NCBI GenBank assembly: GCA_963725175.1
Contig: CAVRXH010000006.1
Location: 1,860,001-1,924,000 of the forward strand
DNA length: 64,000 nt
DNA from: DASUBV01 sp963725175
GTDB lineage: Bacteria > Actinomycetota > Actinomycetes > Streptosporangiales > Streptosporangiaceae
Direction: 5' to 3'
Within the stretch, counting starts at the first letter, position 1. Every line of letters starts with the position of its first letter. The notes beneath the pieces are model-generated. The model did no database searches, was not told the DNA's origin, and was given only the letters and a program-made list of their open reading frames with translations. The position numbers and the translations under genes were made by a program. Below, one piece after another: positions 47,499-57,024 of this stretch.

Positions 47499-49059
47499 CT
47501 ATGTCCTGTCCTGGCTGGCCCGGCTCGCGCACCACGGACAGCCGCCGCCCGGCCGGCGGCTGGCCACGGCGAGCCCGCCCTGGCGGCCCGCTGGCACGGC
47601 ATCCAGCGGCCCGGCGCCGGCCGGCTGCGGTGTCGGCAGCGGCCGCCCGGTGCCCAGGAACATGTAGATCTCGTCGAACGCGCTGATCGCCCGGTCCACC
47701 GTGAAGTACTCCAGGGCCCGCAGCCGGGCGGCGTCCCCGAGCCGCTTTCGCAGCTCGCGGTCCCGAAGCAGGGTCAGGCACGCTTGCGGCCAGTTCGGCC
47801 GGGTGCCGGGGCGGAACCACGAGCCCGGTGTCGCCCGCGGCCTCCGTGACCCCGCCGACGTCGGTGGCCACGCACGGCCGCCCGCAGGTCATCGCCTCGA
47901 TAAGGGTGTAGGGGAAGCCCTCGGAGATGCTGCAGAGCACGACAAGCTGGCCGGCCGCGTAGGCGTCGGTGATCCGGGCGACCCGGCCCTCGAAGGTCAC
48001 CGCGTCGGCCAGGCCCAGCTCGGCGGAGAGCTCCTCGCAGCCCGCCAGGTAGGCCTCGCGGCCCTGCGGCGGGGAGCCGAAGATGCGCAGCCGCGCCTTC
48101 GGCAGCTCGGCGCGGATCAGCGCGAAGGCGCGCAGCAGCGTCTCCAGGTCCTTGACCGGGTCGATCCGCCCGGCCCAGGAGATCACCGGGTCATCCGGCT
48201 CGTCCTCCAGGGCGGGGAAGTCGGCGGGGTCCACCCCGTTGTAGACGGTTCGGATCCGGCTCGCCTCGGCGCCGAGCTGCTCCTCCCAGCGCTTGTTGTA
48301 GACGTTCCCTGGCGTGATCACCGTGGCCTCGTCGTAGCCAAGAACGCACAGCCGGCGAAGGAGCTGGAGGTGAAAGTGCTTGACCGGCCAGCGGTAGGGG
48401 TCCTGGCGGCTGTGCAGGTAGTGCTCCCGCATATACATGCCGTGCTCGGTCACCACCAGCGGCGTGCCGTACTCCCACTTGGCGGCCAGCGCCGGCAGCA
48501 CGCCGAGCCCGTTGGTCACGGCGTGCACCACGTCGGCGCGCGGCGCCGGGTGCGACAGCGGCCGCAGCGCGTGCTCAAGCAGCTGGATGGCCATGACCGC
48601 GTCGTGCAGGGTCGGCGGCGCCCGGTCGTCGTCAGCCGGCCAGCGCTCGCGCCAGGCCTCGCTCAGCAGCCGCACCGACTGCTCGCTGCCCAGCTCGGCG
48701 GAGAGGTTGCCGTGCCGGGAGAAGGCATGCAGCTCGCGCAGCACCTGCGCGAACTGCTCCCGGCCCTCCTCGGCCGGCCCGAGCAGCACGTCGATCAGCT
48801 CCCTGACCGGCGGCCCTGACCTGGGCCGCAGCCACCGCGACCCGCGCGGCGCGGGCGGCGGCGTGCCCCACAACGGCACCGCCGTCAGCTCGGTGACGTT
48901 GCCGGGCAGCGACCAGCGCACCGGCTCGCTGCCCGTCGCGACCAGCGCGATGAGCTGGAACTTGTGCTCGGGCAGCCCTCGGACGAGCTGGTCGCACCAC
49001 ACGCTGACACCGCCAAACTGATGCGGGTACGTGCCCTCAGCCGTCAGCGCTATCTCCAC
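47499..49059 (-). pseudogene. pelF: PelF-type GT4 glycosyltransferase (DUF3492 + GT4), single-base frameshift
   Basis: The start ALTAEGTYPHQFGGVSVWCD is the hallmark of PelF, whose N-terminal half is DUF3492. PelF polymerises amino sugars from UDP-donors for the Pel exopolysaccharide. The GT4 half shows VVTEHGMYMREHYLHSRQDP, TVYNGVDPADFPAL, ISWAGRIDPVKDLETLLRAF, RLRIFGSPPQGREAYLAG and the catalytic CSISEGFPYTLIEAMTCGRP. An extra C near 47790 shifts the frame after ELAASV. The correct frame resumes LTLLRDRELRKRLGDAARLR and EYFTVDRAISAFDEIYMFLG, ending at 47499. Repaired length is 519 residues. If another indel exists near the end, the stop would be 47425. Confidence 0.82.
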
Positions 49060-49060
49060 G

Positions 49061-50213
49061 TCAGCGGCGCTCCCCTGCGACGGCCTGCCTGGCCCGGCGG
49101 CCGCGGCGGCCGGCCAGTCGCGGCGCGCGGCGCGCGGCCAGCCGGTCGTACAGGTCGTCGATCCGCTGGGCCACCGACTCGATGCCGTAGCGGTCCATCA
49201 CCTCGGTGACCGGCTGGCGCGGCCTGCTGCCCGCCTCGATCTCCTTGGCCAGCTCGGCCCGGAGCACGGGCACGCTGCCCTCGACCTGACGGGCGCGCGG
49301 CGTGCTGATGCCGTCCATCGCCGGGCAGGTGGTATAGAGCACCGGGAGCCCGTTGGCCAGTGCCTCCAGCACCGACAGGCCGAAGGTCTCCTGCAGCGAG
49401 GTGGTCAGGTTCAGGTCGAAGGCGGACAGCATCGCCGCCATGTCGGCCTGGTAGCCGCCGAAGATGACGTGATCGGTCACGCCCAGCTTGCGGGCCACGC
49501 CCTCCAGCCGCTCGCCGTCCTCGCCGCGCCCGATGACCAGCAGCTTGCAGTCGTCGCCGAGCAGCGGCGCCGCGGCCTCGATGGCCAGGTCGATGCGCTT
49601 GTTGGGGTCCAGGCGGCCAAGCGTGCCGATGACGTAGGTGCCCTCGGCGATGCCGAACTGGTCACGGACCGACTTCGCGACGGCCGGGTCGTAGGACAGG
49701 CCGGTGAAGTCCAGGCCGTTCGGGATGACGGTGATCTTCCGCTCGGGCACGCCCCAGCGGACCAGCCGCTCGCGGACCACGTCCGCGACCGCGATGGTGG
49801 CGTCGGAGAACAGCTCGGAGGCCAGGTACAGGGCGCGGACCCCGGAGGTCATCTCGCGCCGCTCGATGTGCGTCTCGCCGATGGAGTGCTCGGTGGTCAG
49901 CACGACCGGCGTGCCGGCCAGCCGGGCGGCCGGGCGGGCGTAGACCTGGGCACGGTACAGGTGCGCGTGCACCACGTCGTACTTGCCCGGCCTTGATGAT
50001 CCTGTAGAGCCGCAGCAGCGCGCCGAGCTGGGTGTTCCTGCTCATGCCCAGGTCACGGACGGACACCCCGGCCGCGCGGATCTTGTCGGCGACGGGACCC
50101 GGGTTGTACAGGGTCACCACGTCGGCGTCGTTCTTCGTCTCCTTGAGCACGGCGGCGAGCTGAAGCTCGGCGCCGCCCACGTCGAGTCCGGTGATGACAT
50201 GCAGAACCTTCAT
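49061..50213 (-). pseudogene. GT4-family glycosyltransferase, single-base frameshift
   Basis: A GT-B glycosyltransferase. MKVLHVITGLDVGGAELQLA gives the acceptor-side start (ATG at 50213, GGGAGG seven bases upstream). One extra base near 49986 (a GGG for GG) shifts the frame after IIKAG. The next frame resumes KYDVVHAHLYRAQVYARPAA and VLTTEHSIGETHIERRE, then VIPNGLDFTGLSYDP, GTLGRLDPNKRIDLAIEAA and LTTSLQETFGLSVLEALANG with the E-x7-E motif. The repaired length is 383 residues. The stop lies one base from the pelF start. It likely adds an early sugar to the lipid-linked unit. Confidence 0.83.
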
Positions 50214-50999
50214 CGGTATCCTCCCCTTGGCTGCGACGTAGCCCTTGTGCAGCCGCCGCTTGACGGTCATCCGGGCCGCGCTGTCACGCTGCCCCACGTA
50301 CGTTCTCGGCATGGCCAGCGGGCCGAGCGCGGTCATCGGCGCCTCGACCGCGCAGGCGTAGTCGTAACCAGCGGCGCCGACGGCGTGCCTCGCGGCCGCG
50401 TCCATCGACCCGTACGGATAGGCGAACCCGCGCACCGGGCCGCCGAGCAGGTCCTCCAGGTGCTTGCGGCTGTCGCCCGCCTGGGCGGCCTGCTTGCTGG
50501 CCGGCATCCCGGCCAGGCGCGGGTGGCTGACGCTGTGCGAGCCGATCTCGACCCCGGCGGCGGCCAGCTCGCGCACCCCGGCGGAGTCCAGCAGCGGCCA
50601 CACAGGACCGGTGTCCCAGTCGTTGGTGCCGCCGACCCGCCCGGAGATGATGAACGCGGTCGCGCCGAAGCCGTGCCGCGCCAGCTCGGGCATTGCGGCG
50701 TCCAGCATGCTGGTGTAGCCGTCGTCGAAGGTCAGCCCGACCATGCCCGCCGCCGTGCCGGTGCGCATCGCGTCCATCAGCGTGCCGACCGGAACCCCGC
50801 GCAGGCCGCTGGCCGCCAGCCAGTCGAGCTGCTCGGCGAACCGCGCGGGCGCGACGGCGAGCTGGTGCGGGTCCTGCGACTCCGCGGCCACCGCGTGATA
50901 CATCAAGATCATCGGCGTCTCGCGCAGCCACCGGCGCCCGGCCTGTGCCGCGGCCCTGACGCCCGTCGCCCCGGCCGTCTGACCTGCCGTGCCGCTCAT
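50214..50999 (-). CDS. CE4 polysaccharide deacetylase (NodB domain)
   Basis: About 262 residues before the next GT4 start. Motif 1 is GLTFDDGYTSML with the catalytic and metal Asp, and motif 2 is SHSVSHPRL with the two metal His. RGFAYPYGSMD gives motif 3. Family enzymes remove N-acetyl groups from GlcNAc or GalNAc polymers. There is no stop codon before the GT4 methionine at 50213, so the frame reads straight into GT4 (AAKGRIP then MKVLHVI). Shifting by one base would give a TGA overlapping that ATG, the usual layout here. No signal peptide is visible, so it may act on the cytosolic side, unlike secreted CE4 enzymes. Confidence 0.82.
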
Positions 51000-52466
51000 C
51001 GCCCGCCGCCCAGCCCGGCCAGCGCCGAGCCGACGGTCCTGGCCAGGATGACCAGGTCCAGCCACGGCGACCAGTACTCGATGTAGGCGTTGTCGAACCG
51101 GCTGCGCTGCGCGATCGAGGTGTCGCCGTGCAGCCCGTGCACCTGCGCCCAGCCGGTCAGCCCGGCCCGATCCGGTCCCTGTCGGCGTAGCGCGGGATCT
51201 CCTCGCCAAACTGGCGGGCGAAGTAGCCGCGCTCGGGCCGCGGCCCGACCAGGGACATCTCCCCGCGCAGCACGTTCACGAGCTGCGGCAGCTCGTCCAG
51301 GTGGGTGGCCCGCAGCAGCGCGCTGAACCGCCCGCACCGCGCGGGATCGACGGCCCAGCGGGTGCCGGAGTCCGCCCCCGGCTTGATGGTCATCAGCTTG
51401 AGCACGTATGCCTCCTTGCCCTGCCCGGTCACCCGGAGCTGGCGGAAGATCGGCGAGCGGCCGCTGCGCAGCCAGATCACCGCCGCGAGCACGCCGAGCA
51501 CGGGTGCCAGGGCGATCAGCAGCACGGCGGAGATCAGCACGTCCGCGGCCCGCTTGACGGCCGCGGACGGCGCCGCCGGCGACCTGGCGCAGCGGGATGA
51601 CCGGCACCCCCCAGATCTCGTCCAGGCAGCCGCGCGGCACGGCCAGGCCCAGCTCGTGCAGGCGCGGCACCACGCACACGTCGGCGGGCAGCGCGCGGCA
51701 GGCCCGCACGATGGCGACCAGGTCCTCGTCCCGCCAGTCGCCGAAGGCGACCAGCACCCGGCCGATGCCGTGCTCGGCGGTCAGCCTGGCCAGGTCGGCC
51801 GGGGCGCCAAGGACCGGCTCGGGCAGGTCGCGGCGCGGGGCGCCCTCGTCCAGGAAGCCGGCGCACCCGCAGGCCCAGCTCCGGGTGCTCGCGGATCTGC
51901 TGGGCCAGGAACGCGCCGAAGGTGCCGGACCCGATGATCAGTGCGGTCTCGGTTAGCCTGCCGCGCCGCCGGGCGGCGCGCAGGCCCGCACTGGTCACCA
52001 GGCGGCCGACGACGACCAGGCCCGCACTGGTCAGCGCCAGCCGGACGGCGCTGGCGGCCGGCAGCAGCGGCAGCACCAGCAGCACCGGCAGCACGACGGC
52101 CGCGAGGACGCGGCCGATCTGGTCGGAGACCCGCAGGCTGATCCGCAGCCGGTGCAGGCCGCTCAGCGAGAGCGCGGCCAGCGCCGCCAGCGCGTACAGG
52201 ACAGGAGCGATGACGTCGGGCACGGACAGCGCGCCCGCGGCCAGGCCGACCGAGTCGGCCACCGGCAGCGCCAGCACCCCGACCAGGCCGCCGCCCGCGA
52301 CGCGGCGCGTCGCGGGCCGGGCAGCCAGCCCCGCGGCGGCGTCGGCCGCGACGGGCCTCGCCACCACTGGGCCAGCCGCAACGGACCCGGCCACCGGGCC
52401 GGCCGCGGCCTGGCCGGGCGGCACGGGGACCGTCCGGCCGGCCCGGGTCTGGTTCGCCATCATCAC
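50996..52466 (-). pseudogene. Undecaprenyl-phosphate sugar phosphotransferase (WcaJ/EpsE type), three frameshifts
   Basis: A polyprenyl-phosphate hexose-1-P transferase that starts lipid-linked repeat-unit synthesis. The N-terminus (from 52466) is Ala/Val-rich with four helices, then the CoA-binding-like fold TALIIGSGTFGAFLAQQI. The frame changes near 51858 (extra base), resuming GFLDEGAPRRDLPEP and VLVAFGDWRDEDLVAIVRAC. It changes again near 51575 (extra base): AAVKRAADVLISAVLLIALA, LRVTGQGKEAYVLKLMTIK and the catalytic GEMSLVGPRPERGYF. A missing base near 51165 leads to GLTGWAQVHGLHGDTSIAQR and the end at 50996. Repaired length is about 490 residues. This is the gene that argues for an undecaprenyl-linked pathway. 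Confidence 0.85.
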
Positions 52467-52507
52467 TCTCTTCGCTGGATGTGGTCGTTACTGGTGCGGC
52501 CGGGACC

Positions 52508-53741
52508 TCACCGGCCGGACGGGACGGCCACCCGGCTGCCCCGCCGCGGTGACGCGGCGATCGCGCGGCCGACGGTGGTCGCGGCGTGGTCAGAGCCGTA
52601 GACGAACCGCATGACCGGGCCGAAGCTCGGCGCGACCGCCGGGCCGATGACGATACAGGCCGGGCTGCGAGGACTGGTAGTCCCGGCCGACCGCGATGGT
52701 GCCGTCCACCGTCTTCAGCCGGGCCTGGAGGTCGCCGTCGAGGAACGACAGGCGGCCGAGGTTAGGCCGGTAGCCGGTGCCGGCGAGCACGTGGTCGGCG
52801 CCGATGCGGCGCTGCGTGCCGTCCCTGGCGATCAGGTCGAGCTCGACGCCGCTGCCGCGCTCGGACACCGACCTGACGGCGGTGCTCGTCGAGATCGGGA
52901 CCTGGTTCTCCACCCGGCGGCGCAGCCACCACGCCCCGGCCGGGCCGAGCGCGGTCCTGGCCTTGCCGATCCTGGTCCGCTCTGGCAGGTGCCTGTACAG
53001 CTCCGGGTGCCGCGAGTAGAACCAGGTCGAGTAGCCAGACCCCAGCCCGGCCTCTGGCTCGCGGATCCGCTGCGGCAGCGGCCGGTCCGGGTCAAGCGGC
53101 TGGCCGTTCCAGGCGAGCTGATCTGCCCGGACGATCACCTCGACGTCGGCGCCGCTCTCGTTCAGCAGCGCGGCGCTCTCCAGCGCCGACTGCCCGGCCC
53201 CGATGACCGCGACCCGCTGCCCGGAGAACCGCGACAGGTCGGTGTGCTCGCTGGCGTGCGTGGCCAGCGACGACGGCAGGTCGGCCAGCAGCCGCGGCAG
53301 CCGCGCGAAGTGCTCGACGCCGGCCGCGACGATGACGTTCCTTGCCCGGACTTCCTGGCCGTCGGCGAGGCTGACATCGAAGCCGCCATCGCGGGCCGCC
53401 ACGTCGGTCACCATGATCTCTTCCAGGCCGGGCACCAGCTCGTCGGCGAACCACTGGCCGTAGGCGATGAAGTTGTCCAGGGGCACCGGCAGGCCGTACC
53501 TGGCGTACGGGTGCCCGGTCTTGGCGCAGAACGCCTCCAGGGTGTAGCGGCCCTCGGGATCGGACAGGTTCGAGGCGAACCCCTGTGACTTGAGGAACAT
53601 GCCTCGCGGCATGGACTCCCGCCACAGCCGCATCGGCATCCCGAACTGCCGGAAGCTGACCCCGGCCGCGCGCAGGTGCGCGGCTGCGGACAGGCCGTAA
53701 GGCCCGGCCCCCACGATCGCAACGTCGACGGCGTCGCTCAT
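52508..53741 (-). pseudogene. FAD-dependent oxidoreductase (FMO/ornithine-hydroxylase-like), single-base frameshift
   Basis: A two-dinucleotide-fold flavoprotein. The FAD motif is VAIVGAGPYGLSAAAHLRAA and the NAD(P) motif is VAVIGAGQSALESAALL. GMFLKSQGFASNLSDPEG and the LAGTGYRPNLGRL motif are typical of FMO-like and SidA-like monooxygenases. One extra base near 52655 shifts the last 50 codons; the correct frame reads VIGPAVAPSFGPVMRFVYGS to a stop at 52508. The repaired length is 410 residues. ATG at 53741 overlaps the upstream ATP-grasp stop (ATGA) and has a strong GGAGGGGG site. Its role in a polysaccharide operon is unknown; it might modify a sugar or side chain. Confidence 0.78.
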
Positions 53742-55273
53742 GCTCTTGCCCCCTCCTTGCTGGACAGCGGCGCTGGTCGCCGCGTGATCTCCGGTGCTGG
53801 CACCGGTCGTTCGCTGGCCGCTGGCGCGGCCTCCTGATGTCCCGTCGCCGGCAGGCTCGCGCGGTGCGCGGCGCGGCCGGGCATGAAGCGCGGCTGGCGG
53901 CCCGAGGTGCTCTGGGCACGGCCGCCGGGCAGCCGCGCGGCGAGCCGGCCCGCGGGGCGGGAGGCGAGGCGCCAGCCCATCCGCAGGCACATCAGGCCGA
54001 ACGGCCGCAGGTCATCGGCGGCGAACCAGGCGACCTCGTCCACGGAGCGCATCGAGGCCAGCCAGGCGCGGGCGGACAGCTCGCCGCGCCGCCAGTAGCC
54101 GAGCGCGCCAAGCGGGTCGTAGCTCTCCACCAGGTACCGGCGGCCCGGCTCGGGCTCGCCGTCCGGGATGGCCGCCCCGGTCAGGTCCAGGTAGGCGGCG
54201 CGGGCCACGTCCACGCCCGCGGTGGTCTGGAACAGCCGGAACTGGGCGCCGAGCCGCGGGTTGAAGTCCAGCAGCTTGTACTGGCCATCGCGCGAATCGC
54301 GGCGCAGGTCCATGTCGAGGATGCCGCGGTAGCCCAGCTCGCCGAGCAGCCCGGTGACCTGGTCGCGCAGCTCCGGGTTGGGCTCGGCGCGGCCCAGGCT
54401 GGTCAGCCCGGCATGCGCCGGGTAGGAGCGCTCCTTGACCCCGGTGAAGGCGGGCCGGCAGGCCGAGGCGGCGTCGCAGTAGCCGTGGAAGAACCAGTCG
54501 GCGCCGGGGCCGCCGGGGATGAACTCCTGAAGCATCAGCCCGGCGCCGGAAGCCGTGGCAGCGCGGTAGGCGTCATCGAGCCCGGCCTGGTCGGCGATGA
54601 CCGACGTGCTGGGCAGCGAGACGTGGCCGGCGGCGGTGCCCGGCGCGGCGCCCGCGCTGGTGCCGTCCTGCCACGGCTCGGTGAGCTTGGCGATCAGCGG
54701 ATAGCCGGCGATGGCCGCGAAGTCGCGGGCCTCGCCGTCCGAGCTGGGCACGATGGCCGCCGCGGCCGGCACGCCGAGCCGCGCGCAGAGCTGGTGCAGC
54801 GAGAACTTGCCGGCCACCTCGCGGGCCAGCCCGGCGGGCTGGTCGGGAAAGATGAACCAGGGCCGGAGGTCCGCGCCGTGCTCGGCGAGGAAGATGGCGC
54901 CCGCGTCGTCGGTGGGCAGCAGCACCGCGGGCCTGCCGATCCGGCCCGCCAGCGCGAGCAGGCCGTCCCTGATCCGCTCGGCGTCGTCGGCACCGGGCCG
55001 CCAGACGCAGCGCCCGCGCAGGTACTTCGAGCTGGCAGCGGGGGCCAGGTGGCTCTCATGCACGCCGTAGACGGGCACGCCCATCCGGCCCAGGCTGCGG
55101 ATCACGCCGAGGCCGCCGTGATGCATCACGTTCGGGTCGAGCTTGAGCACGACGGCAGGCGTCCCGGTGACGGCGGCCGCGGCGAGCTGCTCGTCGCGGT
55201 CCCGCGCTGCCCGGCGTGCCGCTGCGCGGCCGGTCATCGGCCTGCGCCCCCGGGCACGGTCGTGCGTCGCCAT
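53738..55273 (-). CDS. ATP-grasp ligase at the head of the exopolysaccharide operon
   Basis: A 511-residue ATP-grasp protein. The N-terminal fold has TPAVVLKLDPNVMHHGGLGV and IRSLGRMGVPVYGVHESHLA, as in carboxylate-amine ligases acting with nucleotide-like substrates. The ATP-binding part shows KFSLHQLCARLGVPAAAAIV, PLIAKLTEPW, LMLQEFIPGGPGADWFFHGY and the metal-binding LLDFNPRLGAQFRLFQ. The C-terminal 60 residues are disordered and Arg/Pro-rich. ATG at 55273 with GGGGGG before it. As first gene of the operon it may attach an amino acid or other amine to the polymer or its precursor; that is inference. Confidence 0.8.
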   Translation of the reverse strand: MATHDRARGRRPMTGRAAARRAARDRDEQLAAAAVTGTPAVVLKLDPNVMHHGGLGVIRSLGRMGVPVYGVHESHLAPAASSKYLRGRCVWRPGADDAERIRDGLLALAGRIGRPAVLLPTDDAGAIFLAEHGADLRPWFIFPDQPAGLAREVAGKFSLHQLCARLGVPAAAAIVPSSDGEARDFAAIAGYPLIAKLTEPWQDGTSAGAAPGTAAGHVSLPSTSVIADQAGLDDAYRAATASGAGLMLQEFIPGGPGADWFFHGYCDAASACRPAFTGVKERSYPAHAGLTSLGRAEPNPELRDQVTGLLGELGYRGILDMDLRRDSRDGQYKLLDFNPRLGAQFRLFQTTAGVDVARAAYLDLTGAAIPDGEPEPGRRYLVESYDPLGALGYWRRGELSARAWLASMRSVDEVAWFAADDLRPFGLMCLRMGWRLASRPAGRLAARLPGGRAQSTSGRQPRFMPGRAAHRASLPATGHQEAAPAASERPVPAPEITRRPAPLSSKEGARA

Positions 55274-55579
55274 TGGTGTTCCCCCCTCGTCGTCGCGCGG
55301 CCCTGGCGGACCATCACGGCACGTGGGTACGACACTGCCAGCGGGACGAGGCGAGAACATCGGCCGTCGGGGTGAGGAAACATACCCAGGACGGCTGAGC
55401 GGCGGGCCTGGCGAGCGGCGGAAAGCGCCGCCCGGCAAGGGAATCGGGACTGCCTGTCAGGCCGGCCGGCCGGGGTAATCCAGTTTCCCCGCCCGAACGA
55501 GGGTGGCTGCGAGTTCCTACCAGTTACGCCCGTTTTGTCGTATCAGGCGTCCCGCCCCGAGATATCGGGACTGGGCGGG
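55274..55579 (-). promoter_or_regulatory. Upstream region of the exopolysaccharide operon
   Basis: These 306 bases lie between glmM and the first operon gene, both on the minus strand. No coding frame is supported. The operon promoter should lie here, since the gap before the ATP-grasp gene is the largest in the whole gene run. A CCCGCCC/GGGCGGG inverted repeat (55551-55557 with 55573-55579) next to the glmM stop could end the glmM transcript. Individual promoter boxes could not be fixed. Confidence 0.45.
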
Positions 55580-56986
55580 CTAGCCGAGGGAGCGGACGGC
55601 GGCGGCCAGGCGGTCCGCTAGGCGGACGGCCTGGCCCTGGTCCACGGCCTCGACCATGACCCGCACGGCCGGCTCGGTGCCGCTCGGCCTGACCAGCACC
55701 CGGCCGGAGGGGCCTAGCTCGGCCTCGGCCGCCGCAACGGCGGCCTTGAGCTCGGCTGAGGTCGCCACCAGGGACTTGTCCACGCCCTTGATGTTGATCA
55801 GTTCCTGCGGGTACCTGGTCATCACCGCGGCCAGCTCGGCTAGCGGGCGGCCCTGCCTGGCCGTCTCGGCGAGCAGGTGCAGGGCGGTCAGCATCCCGTC
55901 GCCGGTGGTGGCGTGATCGAGCATGATGATGTGGCCGGACTGCTCGCCGCCGAGGACGAACTGGCCGTCCAGCATGGCGGCGGCCAGGTACCGGTCGCCG
56001 ACCGGCGTCTCCACGACGCCGATCCCGGCGTCGCGCATGGCCAGCCGGAAGCCCAGGTTCGACATGACGGTGGCAACTACCGTGTCGCCCGCCAGCTTGC
56101 CCGCGCCGTGCAGCGCCAGCGCGAGCACGGCGAGGATCTGGTCGCCGTCGATGACCTGGCCGGCCGCGTCCACGGCCAGGCACCGGTCGGCGTCGCCATC
56201 GTGCGCGATGCCGGCGTCGGCACCGTGCTCGACGACGACCTGGGACAGCACGTCCAGATGGGTCGAGCCGCAGCCCTCGTTGATGTTCAGCCCGTCGGGG
56301 TCCGCGCCGATGGCGATGACGTCAGCTCCCGCCCGGCGCAGCAGGCCGGGGGCGAAGGCGGACGAGGCGCCGTGCGCGCAGTCCACCACGACCTTCAGCC
56401 CGGCGAGCGGCGCGCCGCTCGCGGTGCCGTTAGCGGCCGCCCGGCCGGCGACGGCGAGCGAGGCGATGAGGTGATCGAGGTAGCGCTGGCCCTCGTCGGC
56501 GGCGTCGCTGACCCGGCCGAAGCCGCCGTCGGGCACGTGGTCGGGGCCGGTGGCGTGGCTGGCGCCGAGCCGCGCCTCGATCTCGTCCTCGACCATGTCG
56601 GGCAGCTTTACCCCGCCGCGCGCGAAGATCTTGATGCCGTTATCCGGCGCCGGGTTGTGGCTCGCGGACAGCATGACGCCGAACTCCGCGCCGAGCGCAC
56701 CGGTCAGGAACGCCACGGCCGGGGTGGGGATCACGCCCAGGCGCAGCACATCCACGCCGCTGCCGGCCAGGCCCGCTACCACGGCGGCTTCCAGGAATTC
56801 ACCGGATGCCCGCGGGTCGCGCCCGACCAGCGCGACAGGGCGGCGGTGGGCGTTCCGAGCCTGGGCGAAGGCGCCGGATCCGGCGAGGACGCTAGCCGCC
56901 GCAGCAGCCAGGTCCAGCGCGAGCGCCGCAGTCAGATCACTGCCTGCGACGCCGCGCACACCGTCCGTGCCAAACAGTCGGCCCAT
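55580..56986 (-). CDS. glmM: Phosphoglucosamine mutase
   Basis: A 468-residue phosphohexomutase that converts glucosamine-6-P to glucosamine-1-P for UDP-GlcNAc synthesis. It starts RLFGTDGVRGVAGSDLTAAL. The phosphoserine loop is MLSASHNPAPDNGIKIF near residue 105, the metal loop is AHDGDADRCLAVDAAG, and the sugar loop is GGEQSGHIIM. The C-terminal VLVRPSGTEPAVRVMVEA holds the phosphate-binding residues. It follows rpsI by 38 bases, the standard actinobacterial order. Its product also feeds amino-sugar donors that the neighbouring exopolysaccharide operon would need. Confidence 0.97.
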   Translation of the reverse strand: MGRLFGTDGVRGVAGSDLTAALALDLAAAAASVLAGSGAFAQARNAHRRPVALVGRDPRASGEFLEAAVVAGLAGSGVDVLRLGVIPTPAVAFLTGALGAEFGVMLSASHNPAPDNGIKIFARGGVKLPDMVEDEIEARLGASHATGPDHVPDGGFGRVSDAADEGQRYLDHLIASLAVAGRAAANGTASGAPLAGLKVVVDCAHGASSAFAPGLLRRAGADVIAIGADPDGLNINEGCGSTHLDVLSQVVVEHGADAGIAHDGDADRCLAVDAAGQVIDGDQILAVLALALHGAGKLAGDTVVATVMSNLGFRLAMRDAGIGVVETPVGDRYLAAAMLDGQFVLGGEQSGHIIMLDHATTGDGMLTALHLLAETARQGRPLAELAAVMTRYPQELINIKGVDKSLVATSAELKAAVAAAEAELGPSGRVLVRPSGTEPAVRVMVEAVDQGQAVRLADRLAAAVRSLG

Positions 56987-57024
56987 GAAGTCGCCCGAGG
57001 TCCTCCGCTGCCCTGGCGCGAAAT

